64,000 bases of DNA from Mycteria americana. Lineage: Eukaryota; Chordata; Aves; Ciconiiformes; Ciconiidae. The position numbers and the translations under genes are program-made. The notes under the pieces are model-generated. The model made no database searches, was not told the origin of the DNA, and saw only the letters and a program-made list of their open reading frames with translations. Where the stretch lies: NCBI RefSeq assembly GCF_035582795.1, contig NC_134367.1, positions 121,670,562-121,734,561 of the forward strand, in the 5' to 3' direction. Shown here in pieces: positions 1 to 16,380 of this stretch (the first letter of the stretch is position 1; each line of letters begins with the position of its first letter).

Positions 1-719
1 TTTGGGGGGGCTGAGCCGTCTCTCCACTTCTGGAGAAGGGGAGTTACCCAAAACTCCCGCCTCGGCCTCTTTGCCGGGGTGTCCAAGCTCAGAAATAAAG
101 ACGCTCCCTGAAACACGGGGCGCGGGGCTCTTGCGGCCCCTCTCCCAGCACTCATCACCTGCAGGCCCCAGGTGAGGGTCCCCGGGCCCCCACCAGCCCG
201 GAGGCCGGCCGGGCCCTGCCAGGGCCTACCCCGGGCCCACCATCGCCACCCCCCCCCCCTGCTCCAGCCGCCCCCCCTCAGCGGGGCCGCGGCCCGAGCG
301 TGGCCAGGCCCGCCGAGCCGGGGTCTCCCCGTTCGGGGCCGGGGTCTCCCCGTTCGGGGCCGGGCCCTGCGGCCCTTCCAGCCGAGCCCTGCCCCGGGGC
401 AGGCTGCCGAGCGGAGCGGAGCGGAGGAAGCGGCAGCAGCCCCCGCCCTGCCCGGCTCCCCCCCCGGGCCAGGGGCTGGGCTCCCCGCCGGGCGAGGCAG
501 AGCCGGTCACCTCCTCCCCTCCTCCTCCTCCTCCCCTTCCTCCTCCTACTCCTCGCCTTCCTACTTCTGCACCGGCTCCGCTCCCGCTCCGGCTCCGCCG
601 CTGCCCCTCAGCCGCCGGGGCTGCCACACGGCCCCCTCCCACCCCCCCTCTCCCCCGCCCCCGCTGGTCCCCCTCCTCCCCGTCCCCAGCGCCGCCACCG
701 CCGCCGCCGCTTCCACAAG

Positions 720-4757
<4,038 letters not shown>

Positions 4758-5191
4758 GCTTGTTAGGACTGCAGATTCCAAACCGGCTCAGGTGCCATCA
4801 TCCATTTGGAGAAGTGACAGCCGGCTCTGGACACAGCTATCGTAGGAAGGCTGCCCCGTTCCTTTTCCACACGCAGTTCTTCACTCCTGTGCCGATGAAC
4901 CGGGCTGTTGTTTATCCTAATGAAGAACATGGTTGGTTAATAGACATTGAGCCATTTTTCTTGGATCAAAATAGCCCACCTGTGCTGGATAATCAAATTG
5001 GAATGGATTCAGAAAGACTTGCAGTCTTGTTTCAAATCTCACAGAAAGGCAATTTCTGACATGCAGCACTAAAACCAGTTACTGAACAGCAGTGACAACA
5101 AAAAAAAAGTTTTTCTTTTGCAAATTTTGTTTCTGCACTGAAGTGGAGTAGTGTAGCACAACATAGGGCCACGTGCTGACGTCCTTACCCA

Positions 5192-5415
5192 GGGCCTGAG
5201 CCTGGTTCCATGGAAATCGATGGCAAAACTCCCACTCACTTTAACGGGGTACAATCAAACTGTCTAGTCCTTAGTCAAGCACAATTCCCACTGATTTCTA
5301 TAGGATTTTTGCACACACCTGGGGGCCAGCTCTTCTGCTGGTGTAAATCAGCATGACCTCCATGGCTTGCCATGGAATTTTGCTGATTGCTCCCAGCCGC
5401 TGATTTGGCCCAAGG
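5192..5415. repeat. Remnants of an old palindromic amniote repeat
   Basis: Two adjoining stretches (5192-5246 and 5285-5415) resemble an old dispersed repeat whose core is CCATTGACTTCAATGG flanked by mirror-image arms such as CTGGTGTAAATCAGCA. The copy at 5333-5410 keeps both arms: CTGGTGTAAATCAGCA on the left and TGCTGATT followed by CAG on the right, ending GATTTGGCCC. This is recognition from memory of the family pattern, not a database match. Confidence 0.55.
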
Positions 5416-5547
5416 ACTGTGCAAAAACTGAATGAGGGTGTGAGGACACAGCCTGTATATTTTAGTCAGGGTATTTGCATAGAATGTAGATCGTTACAAG
5501 TTTTTGCACAATGTATTGTTAATACAACTTTTAAAGCTTATCTGTAG

Positions 5548-5560
5548 TTTATTTATTTAT
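5548..5560 (+). promoter_or_regulatory. LGALSL: AU-rich element in LGALSL 3'UTR
   Basis: TTTATTTATTTAT holds two overlapping ATTTA pentamers, the core of AU-rich mRNA decay elements. Whether it works depends on the UTR being transcribed as proposed. Confidence 0.45.
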
Positions 5561-6337
5561 ACTCATTGTATGTATTATTAGTAAAAATGAACAATCTTAC
5601 TGATGGTTAAGAACAGCAAAGTGTAAACATTTTGAATGTACAAAATATCTTAGGTTCTTTGGGTAAACTTTACATATCATTCTTGAAAAATCATGTTTCC
5701 TATTGAACATGTAGTTACATTTTAATGGAGCCCTCTAGGCCCTGGGAAAATGTGGGCATGGTAGTTGGTGGGGGTGGGGGGAACTCTTTGCATATTCACT
5801 AGAAACTGTTTTTCAGGGCTTACTAACTTTGCTGCACAGGATAGGTTTGACTTAAACAGCAAATTTGTAGGTTTAACTGTGCTTTTATAACCTGAGAAAA
5901 AGTTAAATTTGGCAGTCTCTCAGTTCAGAAAGAGAACCAGCCTCTTTCCAAGGGAGATGGGAGATTTTTTGCACTTGTTTGAGAACATATTCGGCCTTTG
6001 ATATGACAATTAAAACTTGTCTAGACAGCCAAGTTATTAATGCTTGAAAATCAGCTACTGCACATGAATAATAACTTTTCAAGTAGCTTTTTAAATAGTA
6101 GGTATAGCTGTATAAACACAGTCATTGCGCTACACTATAAATGAACATAGCCACTTTTCTTGACTTTTTAAGGACTAAATACACTTTTTTCCTTGGCTGC
6201 TCACAATAGACTATAGCAGGTCTTTCTGAGTAGTTATAATCATGATACAAACATATATTTAGGCAATTTTGAAAACATGTAATATAGGGACTTTCTAAGA
6301 CACAGAATACAAAAACATCCTTTGTAGCACAGTATTT

Positions 6338-6367
6338 AAAAAAAAAAAAGAGAGAGAGAGAGAGAGA
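6338..6367. repeat. A-run plus (AG)n microsatellite
   Basis: About a dozen A residues are followed by about nine AG units, inside the probable LGALSL 3'UTR. Confidence 0.9.
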
Positions 6368-6400
6368 AGAATCTCACAAACAGAACTATGTTAAACCTGC

Positions 6401-6406
6401 AATAAA
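6401..6406 (+). terminator. LGALSL: Upstream AATAAA, candidate early LGALSL poly(A) signal
   Basis: A perfect AATAAA, but the downstream sequence is only weakly G/T-rich. It may serve a shorter mRNA. Confidence 0.35.
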
Positions 6407-6544
6407 GCTGTGGTTTAAAGCAACCAGAACTGGAATATCCAAAGTTAAGGGTAGAATGCCAGTTGCAAAGCCTCATTTTGCGCTAATTTGGCCTGCAGTT
6501 AAGGAGCCTTGAACTGCAAGCTGAAATTCCAACTGTGGCTCTAG

Positions 6545-6595
6545 TCCAAAGCCTGTTGAGGTCAATCAGAGTCCTCCGAGGATAGAAGCCTGATT
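6545..6595. repeat. Old palindromic repeat remnant
   Basis: CCAAAGCCTGTTGAGGTCAA followed by TCAGAGTCCT resembles the consensus half CCAAAGCCCATTGAAGTCAA TGGGAGTCTT of the same old repeat pattern seen at 5192. It is decayed; recognition is by eye. Confidence 0.45.
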
Positions 6596-6973
6596 ATTAT
6601 TTCATGCAAGTGCAAATCTCTTTGTAAAGCCAGGGGGGTGTTGCTGCTGCTGCAGACGAGTTAAGAATCGGGCTGCCACCTATAAAATACAAGTTAAAAA
6701 TTGAATTTTTAGCTTTAACATTGACATTCCCTGACTTTTTCTCCTTTTTCCAAATTAAGAGGGAACCTGTTGTTTTCCAGATGATCTTTTTATCTGGTGT
6801 GTGGCTTTTAAGTTGTACATCAGATTCTATTTGTACTCCAGATTGAATCTTGATATGAAATGTTCCTGTCTTGTTCCGTTTTTACTCTTTTACATGATAC
6901 ATGATGACTGTGTCATTTTCCATTGTATAAAGAATGCTGACAGTGTTTCGGTACAAAATATATTCTTAAAAAT

Positions 6974-7000
6974 AATGATGATGATGATGATGATAATGAT
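6974..7000. repeat. (TGA)n microsatellite beside the poly(A) signal
   Basis: About six ATG/TGA units followed by AATGAT units directly abut the AATAAA at 7001. Length change here would shift the poly(A) signal by whole units. Confidence 0.85.
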
Positions 7001-7006
7001 AATAAA
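7001..7006 (+). terminator. LGALSL: Probable main LGALSL poly(A) signal
   Basis: A perfect AATAAA about 2.24 kb after the stop codon, with GAGGTGTTTGGATTTTTC about 27 nt downstream as the G/T-rich element. This is the best-formed poly(A) site between the gene and the intergenic DNA. Confidence 0.5.
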
Positions 7007-10000
7007 AATACAAGGGAAAGGTGCTTCTACATGAGGTGTTTGGATTTTTCTCCAGCTTGGAAATACTCTATGGTTCCAAAGCAGATGCAGGCAGAAGATT
7101 AATTCTGTTTGGAGAGATATTTAGCACCCTCCCTGCCTAGCACTTTCTCCAACTAGATAGGTAAAGCCAGGTTTGCTGATGCAGGGCCCTTGCCTAAGGC
7201 TGTCCTGCTAGTCCAGTGGGCCATAAAGTAGGAGGCTGGAGAGAGTAAGTAGCACCATGACCCTACAATAGCACAAAACCAAAAGGGATCTCCCTGACAG
7301 CACAACACCAGTAGAGATTTCCCCTCCATGCATTTACTGTAGCCCAGAAAAAGGGATTTGTCTAACTTGAATTTTCAGCTGCTTGGGATTCCTGGTAGCA
7401 CAGGAATAATGCGCTACCAGCCCTTGGACTTTTCCTATCCTGCACAGGCTTGGCAAAGCACAGTGCCTAGGCCAGGGATGCGGAGATGAACTTCATGCAC
7501 CACCGTGTCAGCGGTGTCTCTGTCAGGAGCAAGGGCCCAGCGATACTGCCCTGCCTCTGTTCCCACCTACTGTGCTGGGCACTCCTGTTTCTTCCTGCTC
7601 CAGTGTTTTCTGTCTCGGGAAAATGCTTTTTTGAACCTGATTCTGGTTTTGCCTTTGCATAACTCCACCAACCGCAGTGCCCACCACCTGATTCTGCCCT
7701 GTTGTTGTTTCTGAGCCAAGCTTCGAGGCAAGAAGGGCTGTGAACCCACTTCTGATGGGTTGTGGTTTGGCTGAGAGCTCAGGAAAGGGCAGAAAGTCAC
7801 AGTTACAGCTTCCACATCTATTTGTCTGTCTAACACCAGTTTGGAAGTCTTTTTATTTTTCTTTTGCTCTTGGGCAGTACCAGGCTATGGCAGGCGAAGG
7901 AACGATGATGTCTATGTATCCAAGGGCTGTTACACGCGTGCTTGGTTTATGTTGGCTGACCATGTCCAGAAGCTACTGCTGAACACTGCCATGTGCAGTG
8001 TAAGTCAGAGAAACCCGAGGCCTTAAACTTTTCTGTTCAGTTGGCTTTTGAGCCAAATCCAAATGTTTAAGATGGGAGACTGTGCTGCAAAATTTATATC
8101 TGAATTCTTTGGTCTCTGCAATTTAGGAATTATTCAGATCTTCACTTTGGATATATACCCTACCAGACCTGAAATAAGACTGTTTCCAAATTGGGTCAGG
8201 TTTTCAAAATATATTTCAGTAGGGACAAGTAGTCTGTGAGCTTCTTGGAAGCTGCAGTTCTTCAGGACTGAGTGTGTGAACCAACTTTTGAAATCTTATG
8301 CTAGAATTTATTAGCTGAATATTTCCACGGTTTCCTCTGAATGAGGAAATTAATTCTGAAATGAAAGAAGCCTTGAATGGGTAAAACCCATGTGGAGTGG
8401 AATCCCTCAACTTAGCACAGCTTCATTTTTTCCAAAGAGGAAAAAGCAAAAAAGCCAACCAAAAAACCACGACCGAATTATTTAGTTATGTTTAGAATTG
8501 GCTGTGATAAAGCTGATTTCATTTAAAAAAAAAAAAAGAGGTTATTGCCTACTCAGAAAGAGCCTTGAAATACTCCAGTATCATGTGAGGTAGTCTGTGT
8601 CTAAACATATTTCACATAAACGCTTTTTCACAGCCAAGTTGTTAAAAATGTTACAAAATACCTTCTTTTTGTGTCACAATTAGAAATGTTTGCCTCACCT
8701 TGAAAGAACATTTTGTAGTAAATATTCATATGTTGTCTATGTGAACTTGCACTAACATATATTATATTCTCCCTCCCCTCCTTGACTAGCTTGAGAAGAA
8801 ATGGGCGTAATATTGCTAAACCGGTTGAATGTGACATCTGCTTGAGGCATAGCATCTTTCTCAAGGGCTGTTTTGAGTAAACAGCCTGAAAAACCAAAGG
8901 GAGAGCCTGATTCACCATTTTGCTGTGCCAGCTTTCCACCCCTGTCACTCTCCTGCTGCAAGGCTGAGACTGAAGCCCTGAGATTTTAATGTAAGAGAGC
9001 AGCACTGAGATTTTTATCTTCTGGGATTTAAAACTATTCACTGTGGAGGAAAACAAGAACAGAGTAGCCACAGCGCTCTCAAGCTTGGTAGTAGGGTTGG
9101 GGTAGCACGACATGCTGTAGTCCTAATGGAGCATGAGTTCAGAGGGAGATAGTGGGCATTTCAGAGCCAGTCAAGAGCACAGGCTGTGGAGCTGCGTGAT
9201 AATTTCCCAGGGATGGGCATTTGCCACGTTGTTAGCTGCCACCTTCTGCAACCCCATACCAGGACACACAGCAAAAAAATGGCGTTGCTTACAAGTTTGG
9301 AAGGCATGAATGGGTTCATGTTCCTACTCGCTTTCTTTAAAAGAGGCTGCCAAATAAATAATAGGAAAATTTAGGAGTAGCCATGCCACTAAGGTATTTC
9401 TTCCCCACAGACATTCAAGCACTGTATCTTGCCTCCCATCCACAAGAAGTGCTCCCCACAGAAATCTACAGCACTGCTTTCTGCATTGAGGCTGGTTACA
9501 GTGACCTTTCCATGCAGAAAACTGCAGAACTGCAATTCTGCTGAGCCAGTTCGTGGCGGCTCTAAGCAACCTCCCAGCACCCCTGGAATTGATATGACAG
9601 TATGAGGAACAAGAGTCAGGCTGAAGGCAGCCCTAAATGCTCACTGTGAGAAGCACAGAAGTTAGGAAGAAAAGCTACACAAGTCTAGGAACAGTTAGTG
9701 ACCTGGTGAGATTTTTTGTAATCATGGGTATTGTTCTGATTTTCTCATGTGGATCAGAAAGTGTACATGTAAAAGTCACTTTGCAATGAACGGTGTGTGG
9801 GGTTAGAACCAAGGCCAACCCAAATAGGGAGAAAAAATGAGCTGCAGACGCTTTATCTGGCTTTGATACGCCCTCCCAGCTCCTCCCAGCAATCACTGCT
9901 GTTACAAACACACAAAATTACTACAACAAGGAGATTCAGCAGCATGTGCAAGATCAAAATAATAAACTCACACTTTGCCACAGGTCCTCCCTAGCTTCTG

Positions 10001-10050
10001 TTGCTAGGCCTCTCCATCTGTCTGTCAGCAAATAACTATATCCCGCTGCT

Positions 10051-10099
10051 TTTAAAATCCATGGCAAAAATCCTTTTGACTTTCATGGAAATAGGTCCA
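10051..10099. repeat. Old palindromic repeat remnant
   Basis: CCATGGCAAAAATCCTTTTG ACTTTCATGGAAATAGG follows the pattern GGCAAAACTCCCATTGACTT CAATGGGAGTAGG. It is decayed and recognised by eye only. Confidence 0.35.
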
Positions 10100-10700
10100 T
10101 AAGAAAAGGGGTATTTCTAGCTCTCCCTCTCCAGTTATTTTCAGCTGGGGCATACTCTAAAAATCTGTTCTTTCATTCTCCTGAGTTTATTTTTAAGTAT
10201 GAATAGAGGACTATTTCTGTCTGCTTTATCCATTTGATAGAGTCAACAGAAAGCACAGCCTTTCCCTGGTGCAGTAACACTAGTTTCGCAGTTAGCTGAT
10301 GAAATGTCTTATATTCGTTACCTTCTGATTTTAAAAAGTGAGGGTGTGCACAGAATGACCTGGCAATAATAGTAATATGTATCATTCACCACAGATCTAT
10401 TTTTATGTGTTGTGCCAATTTCATAATGAACTTCTAATAGCAATAAACCACGAAATCTTCACTAGCTTGTTCTGTCTTTTATCTGAATTATTAATACTCA
10501 TTACACACCCTCTTGACTTCTTTAACTTCTGGCTTCTTTTATCTTCTCATTGTTTTTCAGATGTAGCTAACTCTTTCCCTATAAAACTGCAGTGTGAAAC
10601 TTTGGAATGAGATGTGTGGCTTTGGTAGCAGCTTGTGTAAAACTCCTTTACAGTTTAAATGCACTATACAGAACAATCAAATAACTTCATCAGAGGAAAG

Positions 10701-10755
10701 AATAACTTGCTTACTCATGCAAGACTCCCGCTGACATCACTGGGCAGTGTAAGCC
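10701..10755. repeat. Old palindromic repeat remnant
   Basis: TTGCTTACTCATGCAAGACT then CCCGCTGACATCACTGGGCA matches the arm-and-core order TTACTCATGTGAGTAGTCCC then ATTGACTTCAATGGGAC of the old repeat. Recognition is by eye. Confidence 0.5.
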
Positions 10756-13705
10756 TCAGAAGTTAACAGGCACAACTCAGACCTTACGGCCAGGCCATGA
10801 GACACAGATGGCTGATCACTTTTGCATGGGATAAAACAGCCCATCAGCAGTGTAACTCACACAGGCGCTTCAGTTCACTCTGGTGGGACTGGATTCATGG
10901 GTGAGGGTTACATGGTGAGTAAAACCACCAGATCAGCTCCAGAGATTCGTTATTATGCGATCCAGTGTTTCACTTGTTGGCATGAGCCTAACTAAAGTTC
11001 ACATTGACCTGAGTAAGTGCAAGAGGAAACTTTAAGGTCTCAGCTTCCTTCAGTTAAAGCTATTGGAAAAATTCTGCATGACCCAAATGGGAAAGGATTA
11101 TGCCCTACATCCAGTTGTGGCTGTAAAAAATGAGTGAGGTTTCGGAGGGAAACCTCAAAATCCAAACAGCACTGAAGCAGCAGAGGGACAGGATTTGAAT
11201 ACAACTAGTTCTGTGGTTTTTCTCCTGATAAAATGATTATGAATCAGATGCTCCACACACAGTTCATCCTAGCTCTAACCCATGAGCATGGATCTGAGGC
11301 CATCCCTGCTCAAAGCCAGACTGAAATTGGCCCTTTGTCTACTATATATGATCCTAAAAGGGAGTATGTTAAGACATATAGAGATCCCTAGTTAAAACAC
11401 AGTTTTGGGTAACCTAGATGCAAACCAGAAATGAGGAGGAGGACAGAGGTAAATACACACAACAGTCAGAAATTGCTGTAAATGGTGTAAAGGCAGCATC
11501 TATTCCCCACCAGACAGCAGAACAACAGCAGCCGCCTAAGTACCTGGGGGGAATTTTCAAAAAGGGGAATATATATATCCAATTTCACCACTTGCATTGG
11601 CTAACTCCTATAGAGGCCCTTGAAAAGCTCATTTGACCTGTAACACTGAGTAAACTACAGGCATGAGTTTTGGGGGGAAGGAAGGGAAGTGGTTACCCAC
11701 CCCATTGAGAGCACCTGATGTAGCAAGTGCCATGTGTACTTCTCTCCCATTCAGATCAGTACTTCGGACTCCTCACAGCTGGGCCTTATTTTGGTGGAGT
11801 GTTTCTGAGCTTGAAGTCAAGCCAATTCATGTTGAGGGATTTACTCACAGGAATACCATGAATATGACTCTTTGCTAGCACTGCACTGGATCTTATTTTT
11901 AAATTATGACTTTCACCACTCTTCTAAGAATAGATGCTGGCTCTGAAACATCACATTGGCTCCAGCACTCTCCAAAGGTTACACATTTCTCATCCTGTTC
12001 AGGCTTTGAGGCTTCAGTTTCCACATTGGTGCCTTGCTAGACCAGCACCGTGATGCTGGGCGGGTCATTCTGTGACAGACCCTGAGAAGGAGGTGTCTTT
12101 CAGCAGCTCTCTTCCCAGCTGGCAGAAGGAGACCTGCAAGTCTCCCTCAGCAGTCAGAAGCGACAGTGAAACAGAGCTACGCTGACTTCTGGTTTGCAGA
12201 AGAGGACTCCCTTGCGACTCTGAAAGATAGGAACAAAAGCCTGATTAAGAAGAAAAACTTCACTGAAGCTGAACAGTAAATCTCAGCAGCAGAGAAAAGA
12301 GGAGGATTTCAGTACTAGGCAATCTGATACTGACAGCAAAGAGCCATGCTCCCTTGGTGACCAGAGGCGGTGGGCAGGTGTTGCTTCGATCGAGCAGAGA
12401 GGCAGAGCTCCATGCCATGGAGCAGCCTGTCACCAAGTGCTGATGGAGATGCTGGAGGTTTCTGAGAGTGCTCAGTGGCTCTGCCTTCGCCTGGCTCCAA
12501 AGGCCCTTGTGATGGGAGAAAAGCCAGTGCTGACAGTATTGTAATGTATGACAAGCTACAGTAGCAGCTCCAGCACTGCATGCCTGAAGAGGCAAAGAGG
12601 ATTCTTTCCTGGCTGCTCTCTAAGAAATTTTCAGTTCAATGGGAAAGATAATCACTGTCTAGAATAGATCCAGACCAGAACAAAGGACAGAACATGGCTC
12701 TAAGTAGAAGAAACATTCTTGTGAAAGCAACAGATTCACTACAATCTCCAGGGGAAAATGTAATATTTTAATTTAAAAGTACGAAGGCCACAAAGAGGAT
12801 AATGGGGTTCCTTTTACACCCCAGCTTTGGAAGAAAGATACAATGAGCTACAACGGCTACAAAACAACTCCAAGGGGCAAAGCTGGGAGCAGCTCTGGAT
12901 TATTGCATGGGTGCAGAACTCAGCTTCCACATCCATTCCCCTCCATTTCCACTACCTTTTCTCAGGGGTGGCAGGTCCTCTCCACAAGAGAGAACCGTTG
13001 CTGGAAACCCCACAGCCAGAGGAACTCTCCTGTTGCTTCAGAGCTTTATGTGTCCTCTACAGACACCGACCAAGGTGTACTTTATTTAGCACCACTCACT
13101 GAAGAACTTCGAAGCACTGACAAACTTTACAACTTGTGTTAATTCATGAATGCTCCTTGCCATTTCTAGTATTACTGCTGTTATTCTATGGACAGGGAGA
13201 GGGAAGAACAGAGATGTAACAACAGTTTCTCAGCAGTCAGTGCTGTAATTTGGAATACACTGATTTGCACACACCTCATGTCTCATCACTGTGGCTTTTG
13301 GCTACAACATTGAAGTTCAGACTCCCAGGCCCCCTCCTTCACTCACCAGGCAGACATGTTATTTTGGACCAGAATATCCAACAGTAAGATTGAGTAATGC
13401 CATACACTGTGAGTAGCTCCTCTGGGATCAGAGGGGCTATTTGTAATGCAAAATACTTCCAAAATATTATTTTTTAAATAGTAAAAATTGAATGGCATTC
13501 CATCAATTTTTTGCAGCCTCCACTGACTCACAGTGCTTTTACCTCCAATTTAAATAATGCAGAAGAGAAGGTGGAACATGGAAGATCAGGTTTCTTAGCA
13601 GGGAGTTATTTGCTGCAACTTGAATTCAAAAGATGATGTGCGCACACATTTTCCAAGACGAAATACAGCAATCACATCCCGAGTGATGCAAACAGGTAGA
13701 TCTCT

Positions 13706-13756
13706 CTTGATTTCAGTGAAAATACACTGATTGATAGCAACTGAGCACCTGCTGGA
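13706..13756. repeat. Old palindromic repeat remnant, one of the clearest copies
   Basis: CTTGATTTCAGTGAAAATAC then ACTGATTGATAGCAACTGAG CACCTG follows TTGACTTCAATGGAGTTACA then CTGATTTACACCAGCTGAGG ATCTG with few changes. This is the right half of the palindromic repeat whose fuller copy is at 5333-5410. Confidence 0.55.
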
Positions 13757-14725
13757 GTATGAACTGGTTTAGGGTTCTCATAATAAACCTAAGCTCTTCG
13801 AGCTATTCAAAAGATGCTCTCAGGCAAAATAACAGGATTCTGTTTAGCAAAGGGAAGCACATGATTGCTTTAATGCATTGTACAGCTGAAGCTGTGATAA
13901 CGTAGGCTAGAAGATTATGTTTTTAAGTGAAAGGGAAATCAGTTGTAATTATAATTGTTGTCTTTATGTATTACCAGCTGTATTGATTACCTTCATCCTG
14001 TGTGTCACTGGCAACTAGGGAACATGATACATTATCTCATGCTAGTGCTGGAGAGCAGCAGAGATTGGTGTATTTTTAGAAACAAGATTCCCACAGTGTA
14101 ATTGTAGCAATTGGACGATCGTACACATGCATATTAAAATGCCAACAGACGAACTCCTGAACAGTGCCAGCAAACATTTCACTGTTTGGGGTAGGAGGAA
14201 AGGGCAGGAATTAACAGCTCAGCAGTTCAACAACTGACAAGCACAGAGTTTTTTCCTCTAAGAGTGTCCTTGGAAAGCTGTGTGGCTCATATTGGCCAGT
14301 GTGAAAGGGAAGCTGGTAAAAGGCAGAATCTCACTTTCCAGGATGAAGAGATGATGCATGTGCAGGTCAGAGTGTCCGTATCTCTCCTGCCTTACGCAGT
14401 CTCATAACACATGAAATTACATCGCTGTACCAGTAGAGAGAACTGATGGCTATCTATAGACATCCTTCAAGGGCTCAGTCCTGGGTCTCAGCTGACACCA
14501 GGTAGTGTTTGGGGTGCCTGTGTTGCACAACGGGGCATGGTGCAGAGGTCCCTGCCTCACTACGTCTCATCAAGATTGCAGAAGTGCAAGGCTTATTGCT
14601 GGTCACAAAACTGTACAGATGTGGGCACACAGTTGGTAAGGCCAAGTTGCCTGTAATCGAAGTCAGTTAGGAGTTAACTAGGAGCTGCCTGTGCAGAGCA
14701 GATGTGCAGCAGCATCTGTTGGGAA

Positions 14726-14765
14726 CTTATATGTCTCTTAAAGCATTTATATGTCTTGTAAAGCA
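14726..14765. repeat. Imperfect 20-bp tandem duplication
   Basis: CTTATATGTCTCTTAAAGCA is followed at once by TTTATATGTCTTGTAAAGCA, three differences in 20. This is a local slippage or duplication event. Confidence 0.8.
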
Positions 14766-16350
14766 GAAGATGCTGTTTCAGACTCTCTGGGAATATCAGC
14801 CAGGTTAACAGTCCTGTCATCGGGCTGGTTTAGACAGAAATTGTACAGGACCGATCAAGGTCTGAACCTTTCCACTAAGAGCCAAGCCAAGTGTCCGTAA
14901 GTAGAGCACAATATGGGTTCACTTGTGGAAGAAATAACTAATGTACACTTGAAGCACTCAGCAGCCATTCAGGTAGGTATCAGAATGCCACATATCTTCC
15001 AGTAGACTGTTGCTGTATTCAATATAAATAAACTGATGATCACAGACCGCCACAGGAGCATGGTGACTATCACACTTGATAAAACTGGCAATAGTTCACA
15101 GTCTTTGGCTGTGCTAACTGGAATGTGTTTTGGAGGACAGCACAAGGGATGCTGTGGCAGACAGCTATAGCATAGCCTGCCCCAGATAGATTTTTCTTTC
15201 AATTCTCTTTAAGTAGAATTGGCCTGAAACCTATTCGGTAGTCTTGAATTTTATGTATTTATCACCGCAATAGGACATGTTGGTGTTGGAGGCTATTAAA
15301 TGCCTAATCTTTTTCAGAATCCTGTTATGTTTACACATGCTGATATTGTTCATGAATGGCAATATACTCCATGCAAAGAAAATTCCTGTCTGCCTTCAAT
15401 GTACCACTGTTCTGTCTCATTATATGTCCTTTTATCCTTTAATAGGTGGATGAATAAAGAGAAGACCCTAAACTACCTTCTCAGTGTCATTTAGCTTTCT
15501 ATACACTTTCATCATGTTTATTATCACCTTCTTCAAGGTACACAGTCCTTTTCAACCTAATGACCAAATACCAGACTGGAAACTTTTCTAAAACATTTTA
15601 GCACATGGCTTCAATCCACACTATAAGAATCAACAGTCACCACAGTCAAAGTAAATTGCAGGTGGTGGTATATTGCCTAACATCCTGATGCAAATGTAAG
15701 ATAAAGGCTTACTCCAGGGGGTGTAGTGCAACATGAAATCCAAGTGTACAGACTTTGCATATCAAGTTATATCTTATTTTCAGAAAAGCCTCTAATTATG
15801 CTGAAATGTGTGCTTTCAAGCTTTCCTGCACCTGGCCTCCAGGAACCCTCCCAGTGAACTGCAGGCAATGACTCCCTCCATGTCATTCTTTCCCCACAAG
15901 GGATTTTAGACACTGAATCTACATAGCCACGGCACCAGACCAAACGGACCTCCATCTCCTCAGCCTGTTCTAACCTGCTTCTGGCCAGCCTCCAGTTAAT
16001 TTTTGTAGCTTCCTTTATGTTCAAGCCATCTTTTACTACCTGCAGTGCTGGAACAGAGTAGCCAGATCTGGCCTCTCAGAGCATACCACTCCACAGGGAA
16101 CATCTTGTTCTGGAGAAGGCATGGCAGGAAGAAACGTCCTGCATGGCATTCAGGGTGATGTGAGCCAGGTTTCAAACAGCAGGCCACAATTTTCACTGTC
16201 AGAGACTGCCACCCATCTCAGGCATGTAGCAGCTCCTCTTGCCCTCTTCTGAGCTGCTTGGTTTAGACTTCAAACAGATCCCAAGGGAAATTCTGGATAC
16301 CTTCACAGGTGAACTTCCATATACGGCCGTGAAGCCACAGGCTGTGACGG

Positions 16351-16380
16351 TTGGCATGCAGATATATATCAGCATGCCAA
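16351..16380. repeat. 30-bp near-perfect palindrome
   Basis: Arms TTGGCATGC (16351-16359) and GCATGCCAA (16372-16380) are perfect inverted copies. Between them, A then the self-complementary GATATATATC then A continues the dyad, so 14 of 15 base pairs match and only one A-A pair breaks the symmetry. Confidence 0.9.

Larger units (their letters stand above)
4758..7025 (+). other. LGALSL: Probable LGALSL 3'UTR
   Basis: The UTR starts after the stop at 4757. The most convincing end is the AATAAA at 7001-7006, which is followed by a G/T-rich element (about 7033-7053), putting cleavage near 7020-7030. A weaker AATAAA at 6401-6406 would give a shorter form. The region holds overlapping ATTTA pentamers (5548-5560), decayed copies of an old palindromic repeat (5192-5246, 5285-5415, 6545-6595), an A-run with (AG)n at 6338-6367 and a (TGA)n tract at 6974-7000. 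A long 3'UTR is usual for this gene in mammals, from memory. The 3' end is inferred, not seen. Confidence 0.6.

Noticed and set aside
8628-9113. 161-codon minus-strand frame in intergenic DNA
   Set aside because: The longest frame outside the known genes and islands, but with no domain, no repeat-element protein signature and no supporting signals.
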